14,067 nucleotides of DNA from an uncultured Collinsella sp. (GCA_900759335.1 CAAEUX010000059.1:1-14067), one strand, 5' to 3'. Positions 1 to 7,528 are shown, numbered from the stretch's first letter. Program-made: numbers and translations. The notes: generated by a model not told the origin, from the sequence alone.

Positions 1-215
1 TCTTTCCTGCTCCTGCGGAGCAACGGAAAGACGGGCCTCGCGCTGCGGAGTGTTTTCAAAACCAAACCCGGTCCCGGCCTGCATTGACACAGCTGAAGGT
101 TCTTGGGCATCGCTTGCTGGCGGGGTTCCTTGTCTGAATTGAACTTTGTTGGTGGGGCTACTGGTCCCGGTCGCTGGTTCGCGCTTTGCGCGAACTCCGC
201 GCTACTGGGGGTCAA

Positions 216-605
216 TTAGGCTTCCGTTGTTGGGCCCGCCACATCTTCCCGGCCCAACATCGACCTTAGCTTCTCAAAGCTCTCCTCGCTCAGGCAGTGC
301 TCCATGTGGCAGCCCTCTTGCGACGCGACCTCAGCCGAAACACCCGCGTCCTCCAGCAGCCCCACGAAAAAGCAGTGACGCTCCCACATTTGGCGAGCGA
401 CCTCCAGACCACGCTCCGTCAGATGAACGTCGCGCTTGCCCATTTCGACATAGCCGCTGTTCTCCAGCGTCGCCATGGCTTTAGAGACGCTCGCCTTGGT
501 TACGCCGAGGTACTCCGCAACGTCGATCGAGCGCACGATGCCCTGACGTTCCGACAGAACGTAGATCGATTCGAGATAGTCTTCTCCGGATTCACGTAGG
601 GCCAT
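216..605 (-). CDS. DtxR/MntR-family metal-dependent transcriptional repressor
   Basis: A 129-residue repressor expected to bind DNA when loaded with Mn(II) or Fe(II) and to control metal uptake genes. The N-terminal winged helix-turn-helix covers about residues 5-65 (EDYLESIY, then DVAEYLGVTKASVSKAMATL), followed by the dimerisation/metal domain. Candidate metal ligands by alignment to known members are D9, E12, H77, C99, E102 and H103. D9 and E12 resemble MntR, while C99 resembles the DtxR/IdeR cysteine. It stops where short MntR proteins stop and has no C-terminal SH3-like domain. The frame is open further upstream (to 758), but I chose the ATG at 605 because AAAGG lies 6 bases before it and family homology begins there. 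It is alone in its unit, with inverted repeats upstream suggesting autoregulation. Family is sure; metal identity is inference. Confidence 0.92.
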   Translation of the reverse strand: MALRESGEDYLESIYVLSERQGIVRSIDVAEYLGVTKASVSKAMATLENSGYVEMGKRDVHLTERGLEVARQMWERHCFFVGLLEDAGVSAEVASQEGCHMEHCLSEESFEKLRSMLGREDVAGPTTEA

Positions 606-630
606 GGGCCGCCTTTCGCGATGATTGCTA

Positions 631-712
631 GTTAGCCTTTGGATACTTTCCACGGCTAACTTTACCGCAAAAGTTGCCCATGTCTTACTACTTTGTCTAA
701 AAGTTAGCCGTG
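631..712 (-). promoter_or_regulatory. Candidate operator region of the DtxR-like gene (inverted repeats)
   Basis: CACGGCTAACTTT (651-663) and AAAGTTAGCCGTG (700-712) form a perfect 13-bp inverted repeat with 36 bases between. A third half-site, GTTAGCC (631-637), pairs with GGCTAAC (654-660). All three carry GTTAGCC, which resembles the core of DtxR-type operators (TTAGG/TTAGCC). A weak minus-strand promoter candidate, TTGCGG (670-665) and AGTATC (647-642) with a 17-base spacer, would have the 651-663 site in its spacer. Binding by the adjacent repressor is inference. Confidence 0.5.
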
Positions 713-731
713 TTTCACAAAACGTGCGGGA

Positions 732-770
732 CGAAAACAAAATGGGGACGCACCGCAAGGAGTGTCCCCA
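732..770 (-). terminator. Repeat-associated terminator after the ABC-F/Cof unit
   Basis: Read on the minus strand, TGGGGAC (770-764) pairs with GTCCCCA (749-743), with partial pairing inside, followed by TTTTGTTTT. It lies 43 bases after the stop of the HAD gene. The stem is part of a dispersed repeat, so it may be a repeat copy acting as a terminator. Confidence 0.5.
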
Positions 771-801
771 GCTGCCGGCAGGAAAGGAACGTCCCCAAGT
801 G
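743..801. repeat. Short intergenic palindromic repeat, copy A
   Basis: The element contains an outer TGGGGAC...GTCCCCA hairpin (743-770), a perfect palindrome CTGCCGGCAG (772-781) and AAAGGAACGTCCCCAA (783-798). The 16-mer occurs again exactly at 7466-7481. CACCGCAA (751-758) also recurs at 7491-7498 and 10903-10910. The shape and the intergenic position resemble REP-type elements, but no transposase is in the window. Confidence 0.55.
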
Positions 802-812
802 CCGAGCCGCAG

Positions 813-1583
813 CTATAACAGGCCAAAGTGCTTCGCAGCGTTGTAGATGCCGTCGTCGTCCACGGCAGTCGTCACATAGGTCGCCGCAGCTTTCACCGTG
901 TCCTGTGCGTTGCCCATGGCCACGCTCGTGCCCACGGCGGCAAACATCGACAGGTCGTTCTCGCCGTCGCCAAAGGCGATCGCCTCGCTCGCGTCGATAT
1001 CCAGGCGCTCCAGCGTCGCCGCAACACCTAGGTCCTTGCCGCCGTTAGCGGGAATAATGTCGCAGAACAGGTCGCACCAGCGCGTGGTGAGCGAATGCGA
1101 CACGGCATCGGTCACGACATGCTCGTCGGCCGGGTCCACAAAGGCGCAGAACTGGTAGACCGGTGCGTCAAAGGCGTGCTCAAACGGCTCCTCGTGGTAG
1201 ACGATTCCCGCGTTGCTGCCAGCCGTCACCACGCGCTCGGACAGGCGGTTCACAAACGAGTTCTCGCCCTGCATGCACAGCGAGTCGTAGCGCCCCTGCG
1301 CCACCTGGTCCACAATCACCGCGACGTCGTCCGGATCGATCGGGCAGCTGCGGTAAACCCCCTCGGCATCAAAGCAGTGCTGGCCCGAAAGCGTAATGTA
1401 CGCATCCCAGCCCAGGTCGAACAGCCAGTCCGGCATCTGGTAGGTCGGACGGCCTGTGGCGATCACGCACGCAATCCCCTGCTCGCGAAAGCTGTCGAGC
1501 ACCTGCTGCGCCGACGCCGGAATCCGGTGGGTCTTAAAGCTCAGCAGCGTACCGTCGATATCGAAAAACGCGGCTTTGATCAT
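813..1583 (-). CDS. Cof-type HAD-IIB family phosphatase
   Basis: A 256-residue cytosolic haloacid dehalogenase-type phosphatase. All four catalytic motifs are visible: DIDGT with nucleophile D8 and acid/base D10; T43 in ATGR; K183 in GGKDLG; and GDGEND at 205-210 for Mg(II). The large insert between motifs II and III (about residues 80-180) is the type IIB cap, as in Cof, YbiV and YidA proteins that dephosphorylate sugar phosphates or flavin/pyridoxal phosphates. The substrate cannot be read from the sequence. The ATG at 1583 is 6 bases after the ABC-F stop, with its ribosome site (GAGGAG) inside the end of that gene, so the two are probably cotranscribed and translationally coupled. Length is normal for the family. 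Confidence 0.93.
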   Translation of the reverse strand: MIKAAFFDIDGTLLSFKTHRIPASAQQVLDSFREQGIACVIATGRPTYQMPDWLFDLGWDAYITLSGQHCFDAEGVYRSCPIDPDDVAVIVDQVAQGRYDSLCMQGENSFVNRLSERVVTAGSNAGIVYHEEPFEHAFDAPVYQFCAFVDPADEHVVTDAVSHSLTTRWCDLFCDIIPANGGKDLGVAATLERLDIDASEAIAFGDGENDLSMFAAVGTSVAMGNAQDTVKAAATYVTTAVDDDGIYNAAKHFGLL

Positions 1584-1589
1584 CCTCGC

Positions 1590-3449
1590 CTACTCCTCGC
1601 CCTCGAGCTTTTCGCTCGCCTCGAGCCACGCCATCTCCAACTCGTCCATGGCAGCGTGAGCCTCGTCGATCTTTGCCTGCTGCTCGCCGAGCGCCGTGTA
1701 GTTGGTAGGGTCGACCTGGGCCATGGCGGCCTCGGCCTCCTCCACGCGAGCGCGCTGCGTCTCCATCTTGCGCTCGAGCGAGCTCACCTCGCGGCGGAGC
1801 TTCTGACGCTCGGCATTGGAAAGGCCATTGGGCTGACCGCTCGACTTGGGCTTTTCGGCCGCAGCTGCCGCGGCACCGGTGTCGAACGTGCCGGTCTTGG
1901 CGCTCGGCGCGCCCACGGGCTCGCCCTCGGCGGTGGCGTTGCACAGGCGCAGGTACTGATCCACGCCACCGGGCATATGCGTCAGGTGGCCGTCGAGCAG
2001 CGCCCACTGCTGGTCGGTCACGCGCTCCATCAAAAAGCGGTCGTGCGTCACCAGAATCAACGTGCCGGGCCAGCCGTCGAGCAGGTCCTCGACAATCGCG
2101 AGCATGTCGGTATCCAGGTCGTTGCCGGGCTCGTCCAGGATGAGCACGTTGGGCTCGTCCAGGATCGTCAGCAACAGCGACAGGCGACGGCGCTGGCCGC
2201 CCGAAAGATCGCCGATGCGGCTCCAGAGCTGCTGCGTCGTAAATCCCAGGCGCTCGCAGAGCTTCTCGGGCGAAGTTTCCTTGCCGTCGATGACGTAGTA
2301 CTTCTTATAGTTGTTGAGCACCTCGCGAATCGTGTCGCCCATGTAGGGCTCGAGCTCCTCGAGCTGCTGCGACAGTACGCCAAAGCGCACCGTCTGGCCA
2401 ATCTTCACGCGGCCGCGCGTGGGCGCAATTTTACCCTGGATCACATCGAGCAGCGTCGACTTGCCAGCGCCATTCTCACCCAAAAGACCATAGCGGTCGC
2501 CCGCACCAATGAGCCAGGTCACATCGAAGAGCACCTGCTTGGGCGCGCCATCGGTATCCGCATAGCCAGCGTCCACGTCGACCACATCGATAACCTGCTT
2601 GCCCAGGCGGCTCACGGCTAGGCGCTTGAGCTCCAGCTCGTCACGCACGGGAGGCACGTCGGCGATGAGCTCGCGGGCGGCATCCACGCGAAACTTGGGC
2701 TTGGTGGAGCGCGCCTGGGCACCGCGGCTCAGCCACGCGAGCTCCTTGCGCGCCATGTTGCGACGGCGCTCCTCGGTAACTGCGGCCATGCGGTCGCGCT
2801 CCACGCGCTGCAGGATATATGCGGAGTAACCGCCCTCGAAGGGATCGACCTGGCCGTCGTGGACCTCCCACATACTGGTGCAGACCTCGTCCAAGAACCA
2901 GCGGTCGTGCGTGACCACGAGCATCGCGCCCTGGCCGCGCTGCCAGCGGGCCTTTAAGTGACGCGCGAGCCAGTTGATGGTGCGCATGTCCAGGTGATTG
3001 GTGGGCTCGTCGAGCATGAGCACGTCATAGTCGCCGATCAGCAGGCGCGCGAGGTCCACGCGACGGCGCTGGCCGCCCGAAAGCTCGCCCACCGTGCCCT
3101 CCCAGGGCACATCGCTAATAAGGCCGGCCAGAATCTGGCGCGTGCGGGGGCTCGACGCCCACTCGTACTCGGGCGTGTCGCCCACGACGGCATGATGCAC
3201 GGTGTCGGTATCGACCAGCTGGTCCTTTTGGCCGAGTAGACCGATCGTGGTGCCGCGACGGTGCGTCACGCGGCCGTCGTCGGGCTCCAACGTGCCGGCG
3301 AGCACGCTCAGCAGCGTCGACTTACCGTCGCCGTTTTTACCGACAATACCAATGCGGTCGCCCTCGCCCACGCCGAGCGTAACGCTATCGAAAATATGCT
3401 TGGTGGGAAACTCTAGGCTGACGGAATCGCACCCCAAAAGAATCGCCAT
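1590..3449 (-). CDS. ABC-F family ATPase, Uup-like
   Basis: A 619-residue soluble protein with two ABC ATPase domains and no membrane segments, the hallmark of ABC-F translation factors that act at the ribosome. Domain 1 has Walker A GKNGDGKST (37-45), signature LSGGQ (123-127) and Walker B LMLDEP with E148 and H181. The charged inter-domain linker (about 215-285) is typical of the P-site tRNA interaction motif. Domain 2 has GENGAGKST (324-332), LSGGQ (415-419) and LILDEPGND with E440 and H469. The usual DEPTND threonine is glycine there. An alanine/proline-rich spacer (about 505-545) leads to a C-terminal coiled coil (546-619), as in Uup. I chose the ATG at 3449 because AAGGAG precedes it and the ABC fold starts immediately after; an upstream extension to 3563 would run through a terminator hairpin. 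Antibiotic protection is possible in this family but not shown. Confidence 0.93.
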   Translation of the reverse strand: MAILLGCDSVSLEFPTKHIFDSVTLGVGEGDRIGIVGKNGDGKSTLLSVLAGTLEPDDGRVTHRRGTTIGLLGQKDQLVDTDTVHHAVVGDTPEYEWASSPRTRQILAGLISDVPWEGTVGELSGGQRRRVDLARLLIGDYDVLMLDEPTNHLDMRTINWLARHLKARWQRGQGAMLVVTHDRWFLDEVCTSMWEVHDGQVDPFEGGYSAYILQRVERDRMAAVTEERRRNMARKELAWLSRGAQARSTKPKFRVDAARELIADVPPVRDELELKRLAVSRLGKQVIDVVDVDAGYADTDGAPKQVLFDVTWLIGAGDRYGLLGENGAGKSTLLDVIQGKIAPTRGRVKIGQTVRFGVLSQQLEELEPYMGDTIREVLNNYKKYYVIDGKETSPEKLCERLGFTTQQLWSRIGDLSGGQRRRLSLLLTILDEPNVLILDEPGNDLDTDMLAIVEDLLDGWPGTLILVTHDRFLMERVTDQQWALLDGHLTHMPGGVDQYLRLCNATAEGEPVGAPSAKTGTFDTGAAAAAAEKPKSSGQPNGLSNAERQKLRREVSSLERKMETQRARVEEAEAAMAQVDPTNYTALGEQQAKIDEAHAAMDELEMAWLEASEKLEGEE

Positions 3450-3517
3450 ATGCCCTGCTCCTTCGTAGAAATTCAACGTTGTCCATGATAGCAGCGAAAA
3501 GGCGGGGCGCACACGAC

Positions 3518-3556
3518 ACAAAAAGGCGGGCCATCTCCCGCAAGAGATGACCCGCC
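3518..3556 (-). terminator. Intrinsic terminator of the pst operon
   Basis: Read on the minus strand, GGCGGGTCATCTC (3556-3544) pairs with GAGATGGCCCGCC (3537-3525) at 12 of 13 positions, the remaining pair being G-U. The loop is 6 bases and is followed directly by TTTTTGTG. It lies 57 bases after the pstB stop and just upstream of the ABC-F gene, separating the two units. Confidence 0.85.
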
Positions 3557-3612
3557 CCTCCAATCAGTCCCGTGGCGACCGTGGCCGCCGCGGGCCTCAA
3601 GCATGTCCCGGA

Positions 3613-4485
3613 CTAGGAGAACATGCCGGTGAGGTAATCATTCAGCCGCTGATCCTTGGGCCGTTGGAAAATCTCGTCAGTCTCGTCGTACTCGACCATA
3701 TCGCCCATGTAGAAGAACGCCGTGCGGTTGGACACACGCGAAGCTTGCTCCATGTTGTGCGTCACGATGACGATAGCGCGGTCGGCCACAATCGAAGACA
3801 TGAGGTCCTCGATCGCCAGCGTCGAGATGGGGTCGAGTGCCGAGCAGGGCTCGTCAAACAGGATCACGTCGGGGTTGAGCGCCAGCGTGCGTGCGATGCA
3901 CAGGCGCTGTTGCTGTCCGCCCGAAAGCGCATAGGCGCTCTTATCGAGCTTGTCCTTGACCTCGTCCCACAGTGCCGCGCCGCGCAGGCTCTCCTCGACC
4001 ATGCGGTCGAGCTCGTCGCGGTCGGTAATGCCGTGGCGCTTGGGCGCAAACGTGATGTTGTCGCGAATGGACTTGCGGAACGGGTTGGGCTGCTGAAACA
4101 CCATGCCAATGGAGCGGCGCAGCTCATAGGTGTTCTCGGTCTTGGTGTTCACGTTGCGCCCGCGGTAGTTGATCTCGCCCTCCACGCGGCAGCCGCGAAT
4201 CTCGCGATTCATCAGGTTGAGGCTACGCAAGAAGGTCGACTTGCCGCAGCCCGAAGGCCCGATGAGCGCCGTGATCTCGCCCTTGTGAAAGTCGAGCGAC
4301 GTATCGTGCAGCGCATGGTGGTCGCCATAGTACACGTTGACGTCCTTGGTGGAGAGCACGACCTCATCGCTCACGGCCCTGCCGCTCACGCGCACGCGTT
4401 TTTCGCTCTCCCCCACACTCGACAGAAAGTCCTGGATCTCGGACGTGGCCGCCTCGGTTGCGGGCGTTGCATTCATCTCGCTCAT
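3613..4485 (-). CDS. pstB: Phosphate ABC transporter ATP-binding protein PstB
   Basis: The 290-residue ATPase that powers phosphate import through PstC/PstA at the inner face of the membrane. Walker A is GPSGCGKST (76-84), the Q-loop is Q131/Q132 in FQQPNPF, the signature LSGGQ is at 187-191, Walker B is ILFDEP with E212, and the switch histidine is H243. The run LRSLNLMNREI and the FQQPNPF motif are characteristic of PstB rather than other importers. About 40 N-terminal residues precede the first ABC strand, longer than the usual 250-260-residue PstB. An internal start at M4 would change little. The ATG overlaps the pstA stop in an ATGA arrangement, showing translational coupling. It is the last gene of the operon and phoU does not follow. 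Confidence 0.97.
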   Translation of the reverse strand: MSEMNATPATEAATSEIQDFLSSVGESEKRVRVSGRAVSDEVVLSTKDVNVYYGDHHALHDTSLDFHKGEITALIGPSGCGKSTFLRSLNLMNREIRGCRVEGEINYRGRNVNTKTENTYELRRSIGMVFQQPNPFRKSIRDNITFAPKRHGITDRDELDRMVEESLRGAALWDEVKDKLDKSAYALSGGQQQRLCIARTLALNPDVILFDEPCSALDPISTLAIEDLMSSIVADRAIVIVTHNMEQASRVSNRTAFFYMGDMVEYDETDEIFQRPKDQRLNDYLTGMFS

Positions 4486-5408
4486 TCGGCCGTCATCTTC
4501 CTTGCCAGTTGCTTGCCCACGATACGGGCAACTATGTTAAACAGCAGCACGCAGATCATCAGCAGTGCAGCGGTGCCCCAAACGATCTGCTGGGCCTCGG
4601 GGCTGCCCTCGCCGTAAATCTTGTAGATGTGCACGGCGAGCGACTCACCGGGGCGGAACACGTTCCAAGCGCAGGTGGGGCTCGACAGGTTAAAGCTCAA
4701 GAAGTTCAAACGCACCGGCGAGCTCATGCCCGAGGTAAAGAGCAGCGCCGCGGCCTCGCCAAACACGCGGCCGGCCGAAAGCACGATGCCGGTCACGATG
4801 GCGGGCATGGCCTCGGGAATCAAAATGTGCAGCGTGGCCTCCCAGCGAGTGAGGCCCATGGCCAGGCATGCATCGCGCTGGGCCTGCGGCACGTCCTCGA
4901 GCGCCTGCTGAATCACGCGCACCAGGATGGGGATGTTGAACATGGTGAGCGCGACGGCGCCGGAGATGATGGAGTACTTCCAGCCCAGCTGCACCGAGAA
5001 CACCAGAAAGCCGAACATGCCGACGACGATGGAAGGCAGCGAGGACAGCGTCTCGATGGCGGTGGAGGCGATGTCGCGGATGGGTCCGTCCGGCGCGTAC
5101 TCAACCAAAAAGACCGCTCCGCCCAGGCTGATGGGCACCGAGATGATCAGGGTGATCAGCAGCAGGTAGAACGAGTCGAACAGCTGGTAGAGCACGCCGC
5201 CCTGCGTTCCGTTGGCGCGCGACGGCTCCGTGAGAAAGCCCGGCTGGAACAGCGTCGAGATGCCCTCGAACAGGATATAGGCCACCATGGAGACGACGAT
5301 GAGCATGACGATGGCGACGATCGCCGTCAACACGCCCGTGGCGAAGCGGTCCTGCTTTTGGACACGCCCGAGCCTCGCCTCGTCGATGTGGATACGCGTG
5401 CTAGCCAC
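4482..5408 (-). CDS. pstA: Phosphate ABC transporter permease PstA
   Basis: One of two membrane subunits of the high-affinity phosphate importer; 308 residues. Hydrophobic segments lie at about 25-47, 81-102, 124-140, 146-166, 202-223 and 276-297, giving six helices. The EAA-type loop that docks on PstB is at about 178-200 (ACLAMGLTRWEATLHILIPEA). The start is GTG (5408-5406) lying inside the last codons of pstC, an 8-base overlap. GAAGG sits just upstream. The next in-frame methionine is inside the first helix and would cut it, so GTG is preferred. PstA is assigned over PstC by gene order and by the short first periplasmic loop containing GGVLYQLFDSFYLL. Confidence 0.96.
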   Translation of the reverse strand: MASTRIHIDEARLGRVQKQDRFATGVLTAIVAIVMLIVVSMVAYILFEGISTLFQPGFLTEPSRANGTQGGVLYQLFDSFYLLLITLIISVPISLGGAVFLVEYAPDGPIRDIASTAIETLSSLPSIVVGMFGFLVFSVQLGWKYSIISGAVALTMFNIPILVRVIQQALEDVPQAQRDACLAMGLTRWEATLHILIPEAMPAIVTGIVLSAGRVFGEAAALLFTSGMSSPVRLNFLSFNLSSPTCAWNVFRPGESLAVHIYKIYGEGSPEAQQIVWGTAALLMICVLLFNIVARIVGKQLARKMTAE

Positions 5409-6309
5409 GAGCCTTCGCCCCCTTGCGGCCGATAAGGTGGATGATCAGGATGAAGATGAGACTCATGCCCATCAGCAGCAGGCCGAGCGCCCACAGAACA
5501 TCGTCTTGGGCCGAGCCCTCGGCATAGACTGCCATGGACGTGGTGAGCGTGGTGGTGATGGTCGAAGCCGGCGACAGCAGCGACGTCGGCATGGCCTCGA
5601 TGCCGCCGATGACCATGCGCACGGCGAGCGTCTCGCCAAAGGCGCGGGTCATGCCCAAGATAACCGCGGTCATGAGCGACGGCATGGCGGACTTGAGCAC
5701 CACGTGCCAGATGGTCTGCCAGCGGGTGTAGCCCAGCGCGAGCGAGCCCTGGCGGTAGCCGTCGGGCACGGCGCGCAGGCCATCGACCGAAAGCGTGGTC
5801 ATCGTCGGCAGAATCATGACCGCCAGCACGATGGCGCCGGGCAAGATGCCCAGGCCCGTGCTCACATGGAAAACGCTCTTCATAAGACCGACGACCACGT
5901 GAAAACCGATCAGGCCAAAGACGACCGAGGGGATGCCGGTCAAAAGCTCAATGAGCGGCTGAAAGATCTTAGAGCCAAACTTAGGGCTAATCTCGACCGC
6001 AAAGATGGCAGAGCCGATGGCGATGGGCAGCGCGATAAGCGTGGAGAGCACCATGACCGCAAACGAGGTGACGATCAGGGGCAGGGCGCCGGTATAGGGC
6101 AGGCCGTTTTCGGCTGTGTTGGCCAGGTCCCACTTGGTGCCGGTGAAAAACTCGACGACCGAGACGCCGTCCTTGACAAAAGCCGAGAGGCCCTTTTGGG
6201 CGACCATAAAGATGAGCGCGGCAACGACAAGCGTCACGAGCGCTACGCACGCGCCCGTGACGCCCAGGCCCACGTTCTCAAGGTCGCGCTTTGGCAGCTG
6301 TTTTGCCAT
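5401..6309 (-). CDS. pstC: Phosphate ABC transporter permease PstC
   Basis: The partner membrane permease to PstA; 302 residues. Hydrophobic segments lie at about 15-37, 76-105, 118-143, 155-172, 210-232 and 270-294. The periplasmic loop after the first helix includes VVEFFTGTKWDL, typical of PstC. The cytoplasmic EAA loop is at about 188-210 (GSLALGYTRWQTIWHVVLKSA), and TRAFGETLAV at 221-230 is a family signature. The ATG at 6309 is preceded by GGAAAGG with 6 bases between. The gene starts 24 bases after the pstS stop and overlaps pstA by 8 bases. Confidence 0.96.
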   Translation of the reverse strand: MAKQLPKRDLENVGLGVTGACVALVTLVVAALIFMVAQKGLSAFVKDGVSVVEFFTGTKWDLANTAENGLPYTGALPLIVTSFAVMVLSTLIALPIAIGSAIFAVEISPKFGSKIFQPLIELLTGIPSVVFGLIGFHVVVGLMKSVFHVSTGLGILPGAIVLAVMILPTMTTLSVDGLRAVPDGYRQGSLALGYTRWQTIWHVVLKSAMPSLMTAVILGMTRAFGETLAVRMVIGGIEAMPTSLLSPASTITTTLTTSMAVYAEGSAQDDVLWALGLLLMGMSLIFILIIHLIGRKGAKARG

Positions 6310-6333
6310 TGCAAACCTTTCCGGGGCGATTAC

Positions 6334-7272
6334 TTATTTAGCAGAGACCTTGCCGCTGGCGTCCTTGACGACCTTCATGGCAGAGACGGGGATGAAGCCC
6401 TGCTCCTCGACGAGCTTGCCCTGGACGTCGTCGGAAAGCATGAACTCCAGGAAGGCCTTGGTGGCCTCGTCGGCGTCCTTGGAGCAGTACATGTGCTCGG
6501 TAGCCCAGATCTTGAAGGAGTCATCAGTGACATTCTTGCTCTTGGGCTCGACGCCCTCGACCTTGATGGCGTTGAACTTGGAGTCATCGAAGTGCGAGAA
6601 GTCGAGGTAGGAGATGGCGTTATCGGTGCTGCCCATCTGAGTCTGGACGTCGCCGGACTTGTCGAGCTCGGCGTCGCCCTTAAAGTCGACGGCCTCGTCG
6701 CCAAAGACGGCGGCCTCGAAGGTGGCGCGGGTGCCGGAGCCGGCCTTGCGGTTGAGGACGACGATGGTGGCGTCGTCGCCGCCGACCTCCTTCCAGTTGG
6801 TGATCTGGCCAGAGAAGATGCCCTTGAGCTGCTCGAGGGACAGGTCGTCGACCGTCACGTTCTTGGAGACGACGGGACCCATGCCCACGACGGCAACCTC
6901 GTGGTCGACGAGGTTCTTGACCTGGTCGGCCTCGAGCTTGGTCTCGGCGAAGACGTCGGAGTTGCCGATGGTGACGGTGCCGGCGGCAACAGCGGTCAGG
7001 CCCTTGCCCGAACCGTTACCCGAGCCGGAGACGGAGACGTCCGGGTTGGCATCCATGAACTTCTCGGCAGCGGCCTCGACGAGAGCCTGGAACGAGGAGG
7101 CGCCGTCGTAGGTCACCTCGCCGGAGACGGACTCGGCAGCAGCGGCGCTACCCTTGTCGGCGGCGTCGGATGCGCCGGAGCCGCCGCAACCAACGAGACC
7201 GAGACCGACGATGCTGGCAAGACCACCAGCGAGGCCGAGGAACTGACGACGAGAATAAGCCTGATCGAGCAT
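6334..7272 (-). CDS. pstS: Phosphate-binding lipoprotein PstS with Tat signal
   Basis: The extracytoplasmic receptor that captures phosphate for PstCAB; 312 residues. The N-terminus has a twin-arginine motif SRRQFL (residues 7-12), a hydrophobic stretch and lipobox LVGC with lipidated C29, so it is predicted to be exported folded by Tat and anchored as a lipoprotein. The mature protein begins with a Gly/Ser/Ala/Asp-rich linker. Phosphate-binding loops are visible at SGSGNGSGKGL, TIGNSD and RKAGSGTR, as in PstS of the PBP-like-2 fold. The frame is open to 7305, but the ATG at 7272 is chosen since AAAGGAAG precedes it closely and gives a normal signal peptide. It is the first gene of pstSCAB; the leader contains a short GC hairpin (7298-7314). 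Induction by phosphate limitation is expected, but no Pho box could be identified. Confidence 0.95.
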   Translation of the reverse strand: MLDQAYSRRQFLGLAGGLASIVGLGLVGCGGSGASDAADKGSAAAAESVSGEVTYDGASSFQALVEAAAEKFMDANPDVSVSGSGNGSGKGLTAVAAGTVTIGNSDVFAETKLEADQVKNLVDHEVAVVGMGPVVSKNVTVDDLSLEQLKGIFSGQITNWKEVGGDDATIVVLNRKAGSGTRATFEAAVFGDEAVDFKGDAELDKSGDVQTQMGSTDNAISYLDFSHFDDSKFNAIKVEGVEPKSKNVTDDSFKIWATEHMYCSKDADEATKAFLEFMLSDDVQGKLVEEQGFIPVSAMKVVKDASGKVSAK

Positions 7273-7465
7273 GATCTTCCTTTCATACATGCGACTCGCG
7301 GGCACCCCGCCCGCTTTGCTGTTTGGAAAGATACGGCCCCGATCGGGCGACGACCGCCTTATCTGCGGTTTCTTACGGGCTATTGATAGACCCTTACCGC
7401 AAGCTCTGCCCAGCCTTTACAAACGGATAACAATCCAGCGCCGAACATGGCGCACCTTTTACACC

Positions 7466-7499
7466 AAAGGAACGTCCCCAATGACTACCCCACCGCAAC
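7466..7499. repeat. Short intergenic repeat, copy B
   Basis: AAAGGAACGTCCCCAA (7466-7481) is identical to 783-798, and CACCGCAA (7491-7498) matches 751-758 and 10903-10910. The two motifs are in different order and spacing from copy A, so this may be a partial or different subtype. It lies upstream of pstS. Confidence 0.5.
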
Positions 7500-7500
7500 A

Positions 7501-7528
7501 GAAAAAGCCCGGGCCGAAGCACCGGGCT
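7501..7528 (-). terminator. Intrinsic terminator of the HAD/dipeptidase unit
   Basis: Read on the minus strand, AGCCCGG (7528-7522) pairs with CCGGGCT (7512-7506) around a 9-base loop containing CUUCGG, followed by TTTTTCTG. It is 133 bases after the dipeptidase stop and ahead of the pstS leader. Confidence 0.8.

Noticed and set aside
1..140. A minus-strand open frame running off the left edge (reads ...MQAGTGFGFENTPQREARL...)
   Set aside because: The composition is plausible for protein, but there is no ribosome site before the candidate GTG/ATG starts, the visible part is short and no family is recognisable. It could be a real gene start; sequence to the left is needed.
1095..2621. A 508-codon plus-strand open frame across the ABC-F and HAD genes
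   Set aside because: It is the antisense shadow of two genes with complete catalytic motifs.
7298..7314. GC hairpin in the pstS leader as a riboswitch or terminator
   Set aside because: The stem is only 6 bp with no T-run on the minus strand and no known riboswitch core.
5287..7386. A 699-codon plus-strand open frame across pstA, pstC and pstS
   Set aside because: It is antisense to three well-identified genes. Its product is low-complexity, rich in His, Asp, Arg and Gly, with no recognisable domain; it reflects high GC at third positions.
7424..7435. GGATAACAATCC, resembling part of the lac operator
   Set aside because: The match is short, and there is no LacI-type gene or sugar operon near; most likely chance.
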